This document shows, one piece after another, positions 16,016 through 25,674 of a DNA stretch of 64,000 nt (position 1 is its first letter; each line of letters opens with the position of its first letter). The position numbers were made by a program, and so were the translations under genes. The stretch spans positions 1,503,501 to 1,567,500 of the forward strand of contig NZ_CP049057.1 of the NCBI RefSeq assembly GCF_011044175.1, in the 5' to 3' direction. The notes beneath the pieces were generated by a model that saw nothing but the letters and a program-made list of their open reading frames with translations, was not told the origin of the DNA and did not search any database. This DNA comes from Rasiella rasia (GTDB taxonomy: Bacteria; Bacteroidota; Bacteroidia; Flavobacteriales; Flavobacteriaceae).

Positions 16016-17698
16016 TTATTCTGGTAGCACATCCCTAAATTTATCTACAAGTAAATTCATTGAGAACTGGTATTCGTCTAACCTAAAACTGATGGGTGAT
16101 AGCTGTTTGAACATTCCTTTTTTGGCTTGTGTAATACCTTCTTCAAGATTTGGATTATTAATGACTACACGGGTTTTCATTGCTTTGTGATGTCGGTCTA
16201 GTAAATCTCTAAAATTCCTATCCTTTTCTTTAAGATACGGTGCCCAGAAAATAAGAGTATCAATATCTACAAATGTTAGTGGTTTAATTAAACTAGGATT
16301 ATACATATTACCCAATCGTTCTTGCACTAATTCGTTATATCTCTTGTTTAGAAGATAGTTCATCCCTGGAATTTCAAAAACCCTATCGCTTACTAAGAGT
16401 ATTGGATAAATAGATAAGTTGTTTTTTTGATTGGCATAATCATCATAAGCGAACGTTTTGTTAATTATCTGCTGAATCGAGGTAATTAACTGACCGATAC
16501 CAACGTGACGGTCGCCATCGTGAACAAATTTTTTATCCAGTAGTTTTTTTATCTTCTCAATATCAGAAGAACTCTTAATATCTGCCCTTACAAGAATGTC
16601 CTTGTTTTCAAATAGGTAAATCTTATTATTGTGACGAACATAATAGTCGGGTTCGTTATCGCGTGTGGCCGTCTCTTGTCGCTTTACCATATATTTCCAA
16701 TGGAATATCTCATCGAGGACTTTCTTCATAACAACTTCTTCTGAAAAGTCGCTATTGTAAAACGCAAAAAAGGAACTATCATCTGGCTCTAGACCGTGAT
16801 GAGCGATAAAAGCATCTTTCAAGATAAACCTAACGCTTTTGAAAAATTTATCTAGCAAATAAAAATAGTCTACAAGCGAGAATTGTGTTTCATCTATTTT
16901 ATAAAGTGGAAATTTTTTGAGGTTTGTAAAGTCATCCGAAACATCTATTTCTGCCTTTGTTAAAGTATTCAAGAAATTAATATGGTCTTCTCTGTCGGGT
17001 GTTAAAATGTAGCTATTAAGGTGTTTCATTCGCAACAGAGTTGCCACCAACAATTTTACTTGATAATTAAGCTGCTCTAGATTTTCTTGATTGAATTCTT
17101 TTGCTAATGCTTCGCCCAGATATTGGTTTTCGTCTTCAGAAACAAAGTCAAGCAAAAATTCAAATTTTATTACCGTGGCATAAAGTAGTTTAGCAAACTC
17201 AAGGTCATTATCTTCAAAAAGGCCTGTATCTGCTGAAGAAAAAGACATTGCAATGAGCATCTCTGCCATACGGTCTATATTATCCTGAGCATCGCCAAGA
17301 TTTTGTTTTTTGTTGGCCTGAAGATTTATTAAAAGATAAGTTTTGAACAAGTTTATTTCATCTTCATCAATACCTTCATTTTCATTACCTTCTAACAAAC
17401 TATCCCTGTTAGCAAGGATAATCTCGCTTAGCATTAAACTGCTTTCTCGTGATATAAGAATAGGTCTTTCTGGTATTTGATAGGCCTTGCCATAATCAGC
17501 TACTCTTTTATTTATTTCGTGTTGCTTCTCTACATTACTAAAAATCCTGTTATAATTAGGTTGATTTTTGGTCGTGCTAAAACCAATAATTTTAAGAAGC
17601 GTCTCACGCGAGATATTTGAAAGATATTCGAGAATTTCTTTTGGCTCTTCCTCTGGAAATACGTTAGCAAACTCTAGTCTTTGTACAGCTTTAATCAT
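16016..17698 (-). CDS. Unknown protein with PD-(D/E)XK-like nuclease motif
   Basis: I do not recognise the family of this 560-residue cytosolic protein. The first 340 residues are helix-rich with no known motif. A candidate nuclease core follows: Asp351 in NEPDYYVRHN, then Glu364-x-Lys366 in IYLFENKD, with an earlier Glu330 in KVLDEIFHW; this order and spacing fit a PD-(D/E)XK active site. The last 190 residues are charged and helical. The gene reads opposite to the integrase and divergently from the 1344-residue protein, with 216 bases between them that may hold both promoters. It could be the nuclease of a defence module in the ICE, which is inference. Confidence 0.6.
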   Translation of the reverse strand: MIKAVQRLEFANVFPEEEPKEILEYLSNISRETLLKIIGFSTTKNQPNYNRIFSNVEKQHEINKRVADYGKAYQIPERPILISRESSLMLSEIILANRDSLLEGNENEGIDEDEINLFKTYLLINLQANKKQNLGDAQDNIDRMAEMLIAMSFSSADTGLFEDNDLEFAKLLYATVIKFEFLLDFVSEDENQYLGEALAKEFNQENLEQLNYQVKLLVATLLRMKHLNSYILTPDREDHINFLNTLTKAEIDVSDDFTNLKKFPLYKIDETQFSLVDYFYLLDKFFKSVRFILKDAFIAHHGLEPDDSSFFAFYNSDFSEEVVMKKVLDEIFHWKYMVKRQETATRDNEPDYYVRHNNKIYLFENKDILVRADIKSSSDIEKIKKLLDKKFVHDGDRHVGIGQLITSIQQIINKTFAYDDYANQKNNLSIYPILLVSDRVFEIPGMNYLLNKRYNELVQERLGNMYNPSLIKPLTFVDIDTLIFWAPYLKEKDRNFRDLLDRHHKAMKTRVVINNPNLEEGITQAKKGMFKQLSPISFRLDEYQFSMNLLVDKFRDVLPE

Positions 17699-17914
17699 AT
17701 TGGTGAGTTATAACTAGTACAATGTAATAAAATTTAAAAATCACTCGAGATTTTTATGTTCATTTTTTACCAAAAACCACAAAGAATTAAACTGTGCGAA
17801 ACAGAAAACTCAGTATAGTTAATTAATTGGCTATTTTCTAATTTTCGGATATACTCACTCGTTCATTCTACAATAGTAATATCTTTATAGACTTGAATAA
17901 AAAAATAATTGTTA

Positions 17915-20900
17915 ATGAGACATCAAGTAAACGAAAAAGTTAAGAATCTCAATGTATTACTTAAACACTACAAAAAGCCTCAATATATTCACAAGAACAA
18001 CAAAACTGAAGATGCCGAAAAACTCTGGAACGCATCTCTGTTTTTTGCAAATATTCTATTAGCAAGTGATTACTCGGGACCTGATGTTTCCGATAAAGAA
18101 CTAAAGGATTTTACAACCAATTACGAGGCACAAAATAAAGAAACGATTGACATAGAAGAGTTGCTTTCAAAATTTTGGCTTCGTAATATCTTTGGAAATA
18201 TTTACATCCCTGATATAATAAGGCAAACTGCCAGAGATTATGAAAAGAAAAAAGATAGGTACAACGAATTACTTTTTATAAAGCATTTAAAAGCTGATTT
18301 AGGAATTGATGAAACTTCATCAAAAGAACTTAAAAAAATTATTAAGTCTTATGAATCTATACAAAAACTTAGTCTAAACAGCGATTGGCTTTTCGAAGCA
18401 CACTTCATAAAAGAGAACAAAGATGGCTCTGCTTTTAAAGTTAGTAGTGTTGACTATTATACCAAGCTACTTGATTATTGGACAACTTTCAAGTTCATCA
18501 ATGAAGTCCTAAAGTACAAGCAGAAAAAGTATGAAGCAAGTATAGGTGTAACCAAAGTCAGCTTTGATAAGATATATAAAAGACACAAGTCACTCTTTCC
18601 CAAAACACCTGATATTGAAGAGTTATTAGATGACAAAGTTTTAGAAGAAAAATCCGAGGTCTATAATATCTCTATCCGCTCAGGAAACCCAAATTACATC
18701 TTTGATTTAGCTGGCAAAATCAAAGCCACTATTTGGCAAAGACTTCTAGATGACAATTCTTTCGAAAATGACACCCTAAGAGTTTCAAAATTTCTATCCT
18801 ATTCTAAATTTGATGACCATAGACACGACATTGCCCTGCATCTTTCTGAGGACGCGAAAGAGCGATTCCGAGAATCTGCATTGACAATGGTTTTAAACCA
18901 ACCAGACCTGCTATCTATTGACCAAGAATTTAACAAGGTGTTTTTAGAGGATAATATTTCCTCTCGAAATTATTGGAATAGTGATTATATAAATAAGAGT
19001 GATGATTTAATACTAACGGAAGACTTGTATGACCTCTATGACAAAATGCTCAGTGTTTCCGATAACTATAATGGTAACCTCTTTTTTATGCAGGATTGTA
19101 GAGCAGACATATCCTATTTAGTTGATGAACTACTTATATTAGATAATGAATATCCTAAACACAACAAAGCAGATAACTTTAAATATTCTCATTATCCACT
19201 TACAAAAATATTATTGTCAGAAGGTCTTACAAAACCTTACTTACTATGGGAATCCGCCTATTTTTTAAAACACAGAGGCCTCACTCGATTGCCTTTTTTA
19301 CTTATTGAAGAAAATTTTGAAACATTGACATTCAGATTGCTTGATAATGCTTCGATTGAGGTTTTGCCTGATGAAACTGTATCGCAAGTAAGAACAAAAA
19401 TGTTGAAAATCGCAATTCAGCTGATTTTTGACGAAATCACTTCTTCCCATAATTATGATAGGGATAATTTTGCGAACGTAGTTTTTCAATTATTCAAGGA
19501 AATTAATAGGGATAAATTTATACTGGTACGAAATTCAAGAACTATCGAGATTTATGAACAGACCGTCGCCGATAAAAAAGATAGGGAAAACATCTTATTG
19601 AACACTATCGAGAATTATTCTGTAGATATAAATAGTTTCCCCAAAAAAGCCAGTCCGTCAGTTATTTCAAAACACCTATCATTACTTTTAGAACGTGTCC
19701 ATTCCTATTTGCCTGCAAGAGAACTATCAAACGGTAGTTGGCACCTACCATTGCATAAGCTTGATTACTTAAGTTGGTTATCAAAAATTACAATAAACTG
19801 TCAGTTAAAAAAGGAAAAGCTTGAGGCTAACATAGAGAAAGAAATTGAAAAGGTTTACTTTGACACCTACCGGTCTGCAATCGAGAAAACTTCAATTACT
19901 AAAACAGTTTACCCTAATCTTAGTACAAAAACAGATATACCTTCTTGGTATCTAGATAACGAGCATTTAGATAATATTGATTGGATTTTCCCATTTATTC
20001 TATTGCAACGAAGCAACACATTTTCAAAATTATTAAGCCCAACGATTGCTTTTAACTCAGATGAAGACATTTATGATGACCTGAACAAATATTCCGTAAA
20101 GCGTCTGCGTTCACATTTATTTATACTGTTATCCACCCTAGACTTCATAAATAGCCGAAATTCAAATCTTATCAGGCTACAAAAAGAAACTACTAACATC
20201 AAGAAAAAGCTAGAAGCCGAAATAGTAGATATTCTAAAAGAAAATGCTGTTCAGCACAATAAGAACAAGATTGATATTCTTGATGAGTTTTTTGAAAGAA
20301 GTTATAATAGCTCAAACAAAAATGAATTAATACCGCAAATAGCCAATAGCATAAATTGGTTTACAGATAAAAAAGGGATTCTAAAAGCTCTAACTAAAAC
20401 GAGTGATTTGATACGTCTTTTAATTATTGTGGATTGGATTACTGCCGAGGGCTTAAAGAAAGTATTAATCAAAAAAATTAAGAAATCAAAAATTACTGAG
20501 TTCATAAAATCCCGTAGGTTTAATCCAGAAATGGAATTGCTGATTACAAAGCTCACATATCAACGAAAGCTACTAAAACAAACAAAAGAAGCTCTCGACT
20601 ACTGGAAAAAAAATGTAACTTCTCACGGCAAAAAAGATTTTGAAAAAGTAGCATACCTCGTTGATTTAATGGTTGCTTATAATGGCAAAGATGAAAAAGC
20701 CCTCGATGCCATAAAAACACCCGAGCATAAATCTTATAAGATTCATAAAGAATTTGGAATTGAAAACTACAAACAGTTCTATCGTGGCCTAATCCGTTTC
20801 AGTACAAATCCTGAATCTGCATATCAAATATTTGATAGTTTACACCATCAGTTTCCTCAACATTCATCCATTGCTTTAAATCGTTTAGCAGCTAAAGTAA

Positions 20901-21949
20901 ATTGGGCATCAAAAACAGAATCTAATACACTATTTGAAGAAGCTCTTGATGAATGGGAACAAATGGAACCGTGTTTGCCAGAAACCTATTTAGACAATGT
21001 TAAAGATAGCGTTTGGACCAATAAACTTACCGCTTACTATCATATAAACGATAAAACTGAATTCGACAAACTTTACTTATCCATTCCTTTTCCATACCAA
21101 ATGAAAGAGGATATGGTAGAATTGAAAATAGGAATGTTATTGAAGAATCAACTACGGGAAGATGCAAAGAAAATATTATTTAAAGCCACTAATTACCACA
21201 AAGACTCTGCTGGAAGAGTCCCAAAATTCATCAGAAAGCTTAAGAGCAAGCTTGATGACGAAACCGATATAAAGTTACTTCAAAATAATTTTAATGAAAT
21301 TTTTGCATCCCAGCCTAAAACACTAATTCAAATATTTCCTGATAGATTAAATACAGAAAACAGTTTGGGAAGTTTTATTGCCAAAGAAGTTACACTTGCC
21401 AGTAGCAAAATGCTAGATAAAATGAATGCGATTAGAGAGGTTGGACACGAAGATAAATATAATGATTTAGTTCAACTTGCTCTTGATGCTAGAGTAGCTC
21501 AATGGGGTTGGCAGGTCAAAGACCAAGCACGAGGTGGTTTTTCTGGTAATCAGAAAAAATACAATCCAGGCGAAAGAGATATAATTATCTTTGATGGTAA
21601 TGGCGAACCACTAATCGTTTGCGAAGCATTTATCTGGACAGACAAACGAAAGGCTCAAAGTCACATCACAAAGGTTTTTAATTATCATCATAATCGTACA
21701 AATTTCATAATGTTGGTTTATGATAAGAGACAGTACAAAAACTTTGATTCTAACTGGAAAAAGTACAAAGAAGATGTCTTACCAAATTTATGCTATCCGT
21801 CAGGTTTCGGTCTAAAAAAATCGAAATTGAAAGAGTTAACAAATAAATTTGGTTATAAATCATCCGCCATTAAAGTAGGTTCGTCTAATCACGGAAAAAA
21901 CACAAAGATTTTCCATATAATGGTCAATATCAATTATAGGGTAAATTAG
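17915..21949 (+). CDS. Very large helical protein, unknown function
   Basis: This 1344-residue protein is not one I recognise. The ATG at 17915 is preferred to a TTG two codons upstream. It is almost entirely charged, helix-rich sequence that may form alpha-solenoid repeats, with no P-loop, signal peptide or membrane segment. The C-terminal 190 residues differ: they contain ERDIIIFDGNGEPLIVCEAF and a following helix with HITKVFNYHHNR, the pattern of a restriction-nuclease-like fold, but the expected lysine after the Glu is missing. The N-terminal part could be a sensor or scaffold. It precedes the helicase-nuclease gene by 197 bases, with a terminator-like hairpin between them. Confidence 0.65.
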   Translation: MRHQVNEKVKNLNVLLKHYKKPQYIHKNNKTEDAEKLWNASLFFANILLASDYSGPDVSDKELKDFTTNYEAQNKETIDIEELLSKFWLRNIFGNIYIPDIIRQTARDYEKKKDRYNELLFIKHLKADLGIDETSSKELKKIIKSYESIQKLSLNSDWLFEAHFIKENKDGSAFKVSSVDYYTKLLDYWTTFKFINEVLKYKQKKYEASIGVTKVSFDKIYKRHKSLFPKTPDIEELLDDKVLEEKSEVYNISIRSGNPNYIFDLAGKIKATIWQRLLDDNSFENDTLRVSKFLSYSKFDDHRHDIALHLSEDAKERFRESALTMVLNQPDLLSIDQEFNKVFLEDNISSRNYWNSDYINKSDDLILTEDLYDLYDKMLSVSDNYNGNLFFMQDCRADISYLVDELLILDNEYPKHNKADNFKYSHYPLTKILLSEGLTKPYLLWESAYFLKHRGLTRLPFLLIEENFETLTFRLLDNASIEVLPDETVSQVRTKMLKIAIQLIFDEITSSHNYDRDNFANVVFQLFKEINRDKFILVRNSRTIEIYEQTVADKKDRENILLNTIENYSVDINSFPKKASPSVISKHLSLLLERVHSYLPARELSNGSWHLPLHKLDYLSWLSKITINCQLKKEKLEANIEKEIEKVYFDTYRSAIEKTSITKTVYPNLSTKTDIPSWYLDNEHLDNIDWIFPFILLQRSNTFSKLLSPTIAFNSDEDIYDDLNKYSVKRLRSHLFILLSTLDFINSRNSNLIRLQKETTNIKKKLEAEIVDILKENAVQHNKNKIDILDEFFERSYNSSNKNELIPQIANSINWFTDKKGILKALTKTSDLIRLLIIVDWITAEGLKKVLIKKIKKSKITEFIKSRRFNPEMELLITKLTYQRKLLKQTKEALDYWKKNVTSHGKKDFEKVAYLVDLMVAYNGKDEKALDAIKTPEHKSYKIHKEFGIENYKQFYRGLIRFSTNPESAYQIFDSLHHQFPQHSSIALNRLAAKVNWASKTESNTLFEEALDEWEQMEPCLPETYLDNVKDSVWTNKLTAYYHINDKTEFDKLYLSIPFPYQMKEDMVELKIGMLLKNQLREDAKKILFKATNYHKDSAGRVPKFIRKLKSKLDDETDIKLLQNNFNEIFASQPKTLIQIFPDRLNTENSLGSFIAKEVTLASSKMLDKMNAIREVGHEDKYNDLVQLALDARVAQWGWQVKDQARGGFSGNQKKYNPGERDIIIFDGNGEPLIVCEAFIWTDKRKAQSHITKVFNYHHNRTNFIMLVYDKRQYKNFDSNWKKYKEDVLPNLCYPSGFGLKKSKLKELTNKFGYKSSAIKVGSSNHGKNTKIFHIMVNINYRVN

Positions 21950-22088
21950 AGCAAAGCATATTAAAAAACTGTCTGGCCTTAAGATATGTTAATCCTTTTG
22001 CCACTTTTTATGGTCAAATACATTCAAAATTTATTATAATTGTTAAACGAATTCAAATAAAGTAAAACTTTTTTCTGGTAATAATCCT

Positions 22089-22110
22089 GGCTTCGTAGGA
22101 AGCCTTTTTT
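22089..22110 (+). terminator. Intrinsic terminator or attenuator before the helicase gene
   Basis: GGCTTC-GTAG-GAAGCC followed by six T residues is a textbook terminator. It lies 37 bases upstream of the helicase ATG, so it either ends the 1344-residue gene's transcript or acts as a leader attenuator for the helicase. Confidence 0.75.
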
Positions 22111-22146
22111 ATGCCGTGAATTCAAAGAATAAACACCTATAAATCT

Positions 22147-25100
22147 ATGATCGAAATTTTAAAAAACCATTGCAATGCAGAAAACGGTTTGCTTTTGTTT
22201 GACCCACCTACCGGTTCAGGTAAAACGTATAACGTTTTAAAATGGATTTTTGAAAATTATAAGACACATTGTAAAGAAGGGCGCAAAATTTTCTTCATTA
22301 CTAACTTGAAGAAAAACCTTCCTCTAGATGATTTAAGGAACGACCATTTTGCGAAAAACAACAAAGTCGACGATTTTAATAAACACGTCCTTTTTCTTGA
22401 CTCTAATATGGGTTTCGTATTGAAAAATTTTGACGAAATCAAAGATAATATTCCTGAATATTTCGGTAAACTACAGGCCTTTAGAAGCCTACGGAATCAA
22501 GTGCGCTTGGTCAACAATTTAAAATCTTCAAACAAATTCAAGGATGTTTTAAGTGCTGCTGAAAATGAACTTAGAAACAAATATGAGCCTGAATTTAGAA
22601 GAAGAATAGAGCTGTATTTAAAAGAAAATTATCCGAATAAAAAAGAACGTTTAAAGGCCATAAAAACTGAGCCCAATTTAAAGTGGGTTGGCACATTGTA
22701 TCCATCGGTTTTTTCTTCTGTACGTAAGATTTTCTTTTTGAGCATAAGTAAATTTTATGCTCAAAACAGCACCCTTGTAGAACCTTCTTACCACTTTATT
22801 AACCACGATATTACTAAAGATGCCATCATTTTTATAGACGAAATTGACGCTACGAAAGATAGCATACTATCTAACATTATTGATAAAGGAAAACGCCAGC
22901 GTATAGATTACATTCATTTGTTCAATGAAATCTATTGGGCACTTTCAAACAATACACTTCCTGTAGATTTTTTGGTACATTCAAAAAATAGACAACAGCA
23001 AATTGATAATGGCTACAACTACAAAGATTTAAAAGACATTGAAAATGTTCTAAAGTCGATGGCTGCTGAAATTGTAGAGAAATACAATGTAATGTATAGT
23101 TTCAAGACAACAATGGCACCCAATGTTTCAAGAGAACGCAACCTATTGTTTCACGACTTTCAATACCACGCGGTCTACCGCAACAATTATAAATACATTG
23201 AAATTGATACTGATTATGGAAAGCGAATGAACCTATTGCAGTTTACTAATGAGAAACCTGTAGATAACTCATTAAACATCATAACATTGCTCAATCAAAT
23301 AAAGGGCTATGTTAGGTATTTTCAGGGTGCGGTAAAGAGTTTGGCACAAAATTACCAAGAAACCATTAATGAGCGCCGTATCGCATCCACATCACAAGAA
23401 TCTGAATATGCTTATGATTTAGCGTTAAGCACCGTACTTGAAGAATTTAGGCTGGAAGGCAAGTACAAAGCATTTATTATGGACAGCATTCTTTCTGAAA
23501 GAGAAAATGCAAATCAATCTGACAAAAACAAACCGCAAATACGTTATGATTTTAGTGTATATGAAAACGGCTTTAGATACTTCGACTTTATTGACGATGA
23601 GCAGCACGAAACAATTACCAAAACATTTATCTATGATTTTAATAGTACCCCAGAGAAGTTTTTGTTAAAACTTGCTGAAAGGGCTAAAGTTATAGGTATT
23701 TCTGCCACTGCCAATATTGAAACCGTAACAGGTAATTATGACATAAGTTATTTAAAGAAACAATTGGGCTCTTCCTTCTTTGAACTCAATAGTGATGAAA
23801 AAGAACATCTTAAAAGTTTTATTGAAAAACAGAACGAAAATTACAAGGACGTAACCATACATCCTATCTGGATAAAAAATTACAGTACCGAAGCCGAAGT
23901 AGCAGAAGGTTTTTTAAAATTGATTGAAGACAAAGAATTGGTGCGTCATATTATAGGTAAAATAGATAATCCAAACCCATTTATTCAAAATAGATACCTG
24001 CGAATTGCTCAGGCATTTGATAAGTTCCTCTTATATCAGGATATCAAGGCAATGCTTTGTTTGTTGAACAAAGAGCCTAAAAAATGGGATGATAAACTAC
24101 GTATTTCTACACTCGAAGAGATTTTTGAAATTCTTATTGAAAAATACAATACCCAAGAGATCTTCACTCAGAAAGATGATGACAGCGATGAATTGGTGTA
24201 CAGCGTTAAAAATTCGTACAGAATTATTAATAGTGCAGATTTCGATTTGAAAAAAGAAGATTTTACAGATCGATTGCATCGTGGTCAAAAGCTATTTTTA
24301 ATATCAATGTACCAAACAGTAGGTGCTGGTCAAAACCTTCAGTATGTTTCGCCCGACATCACAGAACTTGTTGATGTGCGCAGTAGTGAACTTCCAAAAT
24401 ATAATCTTGATAAAACCGACATCAACGCTATTTATCTGGATAAACCCACGCACCTTATTCAGCTTATAAATAAGCAACTTGATGAAGAAGGCTTTATCAG
24501 GTATCTATTTCAGTTGGAATTTTTACTGGAAGCTGGTAGAATTTCAATGGCAACGCTAAAAAGTGAGGTTACCAGAGGATTTGAAAACTTGATGGCATCA
24601 CTTAATTCTAACGGGATTCCCAAACGTAGTAAGGCTTCACTTTACGATGACTACAATATAAAACAGCATTATTCAAAATTTATAATCCAAGCTATTGGGC
24701 GGATTTGCCGCACAAACCTAAAAGCAAAGAATATCTACATCTTGGCTGATGATGAACTACAAAATCATATTGCATCCTTTGATATTGAAAACAATGTAGT
24801 TCTTAAAGAATTTAAAGCCTTGGTCTCTTCTTGTCGAAAGCATACAAAGGAAATAGAATCTGACGAAGTTTTTGTGAATAAAGCCATAATGGCCAATAGA
24901 AAAACCCTATCCAGAATATTGCGTTTTATCCGCAGAGATTGGGAATGGCGTGATAAAGATATTAAGGAATGGCAGCAGTTGAGAGAACTCTGTCTCATCT
25001 ATCCAACAATGACCAAGGAATGTTCAAAAAACTTGATTAGAGTTCTGGATGTCTATGTAGAATTACCATCAATGGGTAACAGTTACAGTTATGAAGAAGA

Positions 25101-25674
25101 AAACGATTTTCAATCCATCACAATTGATTTCAATAACAAATTGCCAGCAAAGGTTTCCGAAACATCAGCGCGATTACAGTCTATGCTATCCATCCCAGGT
25201 TTAAAACAACATTTTGAAGGAAAGCAATACGCTACACAATTCAACAATGGATCTTTTATATTGAGCCCTGTCTTATTTCATAATATATACAAAGGCGCTT
25301 TGGGTGAGGAAGCCGGACGTTTCATCTTTGAGAACGAACTACATATTCCGCTTGAAGAAATTCCAAAAGAACACTTTGAATTGTTTGATTTCAGGATTAA
25401 AGAAACAGATATCTATGTAGATTTTAAGCATTGGCAGGAATACACCGAGTTTGATGCTACAAAAATTCAAGATAAAATATTAAGCAAATTAACTAAAGTA
25501 AACGGGTCAAAAGCGCTAATCGTAAACGTGCTTGCCGTAAATAATTACAGAACCATTACCAGGATAGATGGTAAGATTGTAGAAATAGGAAATTTATATG
25601 ACGAAGAGAACAAAAGTTACAACACTCAAGCTATCAAGAAAATTTTAGAAGTCTATGGAAAAAGTAAAGATTAA
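22147..25674 (+). CDS. SF2 helicase fused to a C-terminal PD-(D/E)XK-like nuclease
   Basis: This 1175-residue protein has the motifs of an SF2 helicase: Walker A PTGSGKTYN (residues 21-29), Walker B IIFIDEIDAT (about 235), motif III-like GISATANIE (about 517) and motif VI QAIGRICRTN (about 847). A long insertion separates the two RecA-like halves. The C-terminal 150 residues look like a nuclease: GEEAGRFIFE, ELFDFRI, then YVDFKHW (Asp-x-Lys near 1091) and a Gln-containing helix, in PD-(D/E)XK order. It should translocate on and cut nucleic acid. Its 3' end overlaps the next gene by 20 bases, so those two are translationally linked. The family is not one I can name. Confidence 0.8.
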   Translation: MIEILKNHCNAENGLLLFDPPTGSGKTYNVLKWIFENYKTHCKEGRKIFFITNLKKNLPLDDLRNDHFAKNNKVDDFNKHVLFLDSNMGFVLKNFDEIKDNIPEYFGKLQAFRSLRNQVRLVNNLKSSNKFKDVLSAAENELRNKYEPEFRRRIELYLKENYPNKKERLKAIKTEPNLKWVGTLYPSVFSSVRKIFFLSISKFYAQNSTLVEPSYHFINHDITKDAIIFIDEIDATKDSILSNIIDKGKRQRIDYIHLFNEIYWALSNNTLPVDFLVHSKNRQQQIDNGYNYKDLKDIENVLKSMAAEIVEKYNVMYSFKTTMAPNVSRERNLLFHDFQYHAVYRNNYKYIEIDTDYGKRMNLLQFTNEKPVDNSLNIITLLNQIKGYVRYFQGAVKSLAQNYQETINERRIASTSQESEYAYDLALSTVLEEFRLEGKYKAFIMDSILSERENANQSDKNKPQIRYDFSVYENGFRYFDFIDDEQHETITKTFIYDFNSTPEKFLLKLAERAKVIGISATANIETVTGNYDISYLKKQLGSSFFELNSDEKEHLKSFIEKQNENYKDVTIHPIWIKNYSTEAEVAEGFLKLIEDKELVRHIIGKIDNPNPFIQNRYLRIAQAFDKFLLYQDIKAMLCLLNKEPKKWDDKLRISTLEEIFEILIEKYNTQEIFTQKDDDSDELVYSVKNSYRIINSADFDLKKEDFTDRLHRGQKLFLISMYQTVGAGQNLQYVSPDITELVDVRSSELPKYNLDKTDINAIYLDKPTHLIQLINKQLDEEGFIRYLFQLEFLLEAGRISMATLKSEVTRGFENLMASLNSNGIPKRSKASLYDDYNIKQHYSKFIIQAIGRICRTNLKAKNIYILADDELQNHIASFDIENNVVLKEFKALVSSCRKHTKEIESDEVFVNKAIMANRKTLSRILRFIRRDWEWRDKDIKEWQQLRELCLIYPTMTKECSKNLIRVLDVYVELPSMGNSYSYEEENDFQSITIDFNNKLPAKVSETSARLQSMLSIPGLKQHFEGKQYATQFNNGSFILSPVLFHNIYKGALGEEAGRFIFENELHIPLEEIPKEHFELFDFRIKETDIYVDFKHWQEYTEFDATKIQDKILSKLTKVNGSKALIVNVLAVNNYRTITRIDGKIVEIGNLYDEENKSYNTQAIKKILEVYGKSKD

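Noticed and set aside
15993-16190. Plus-strand ORF after the integrase
   Set aside because: It lies wholly within the 3' end of the 560-residue minus-strand gene and has no coding signs of its own.
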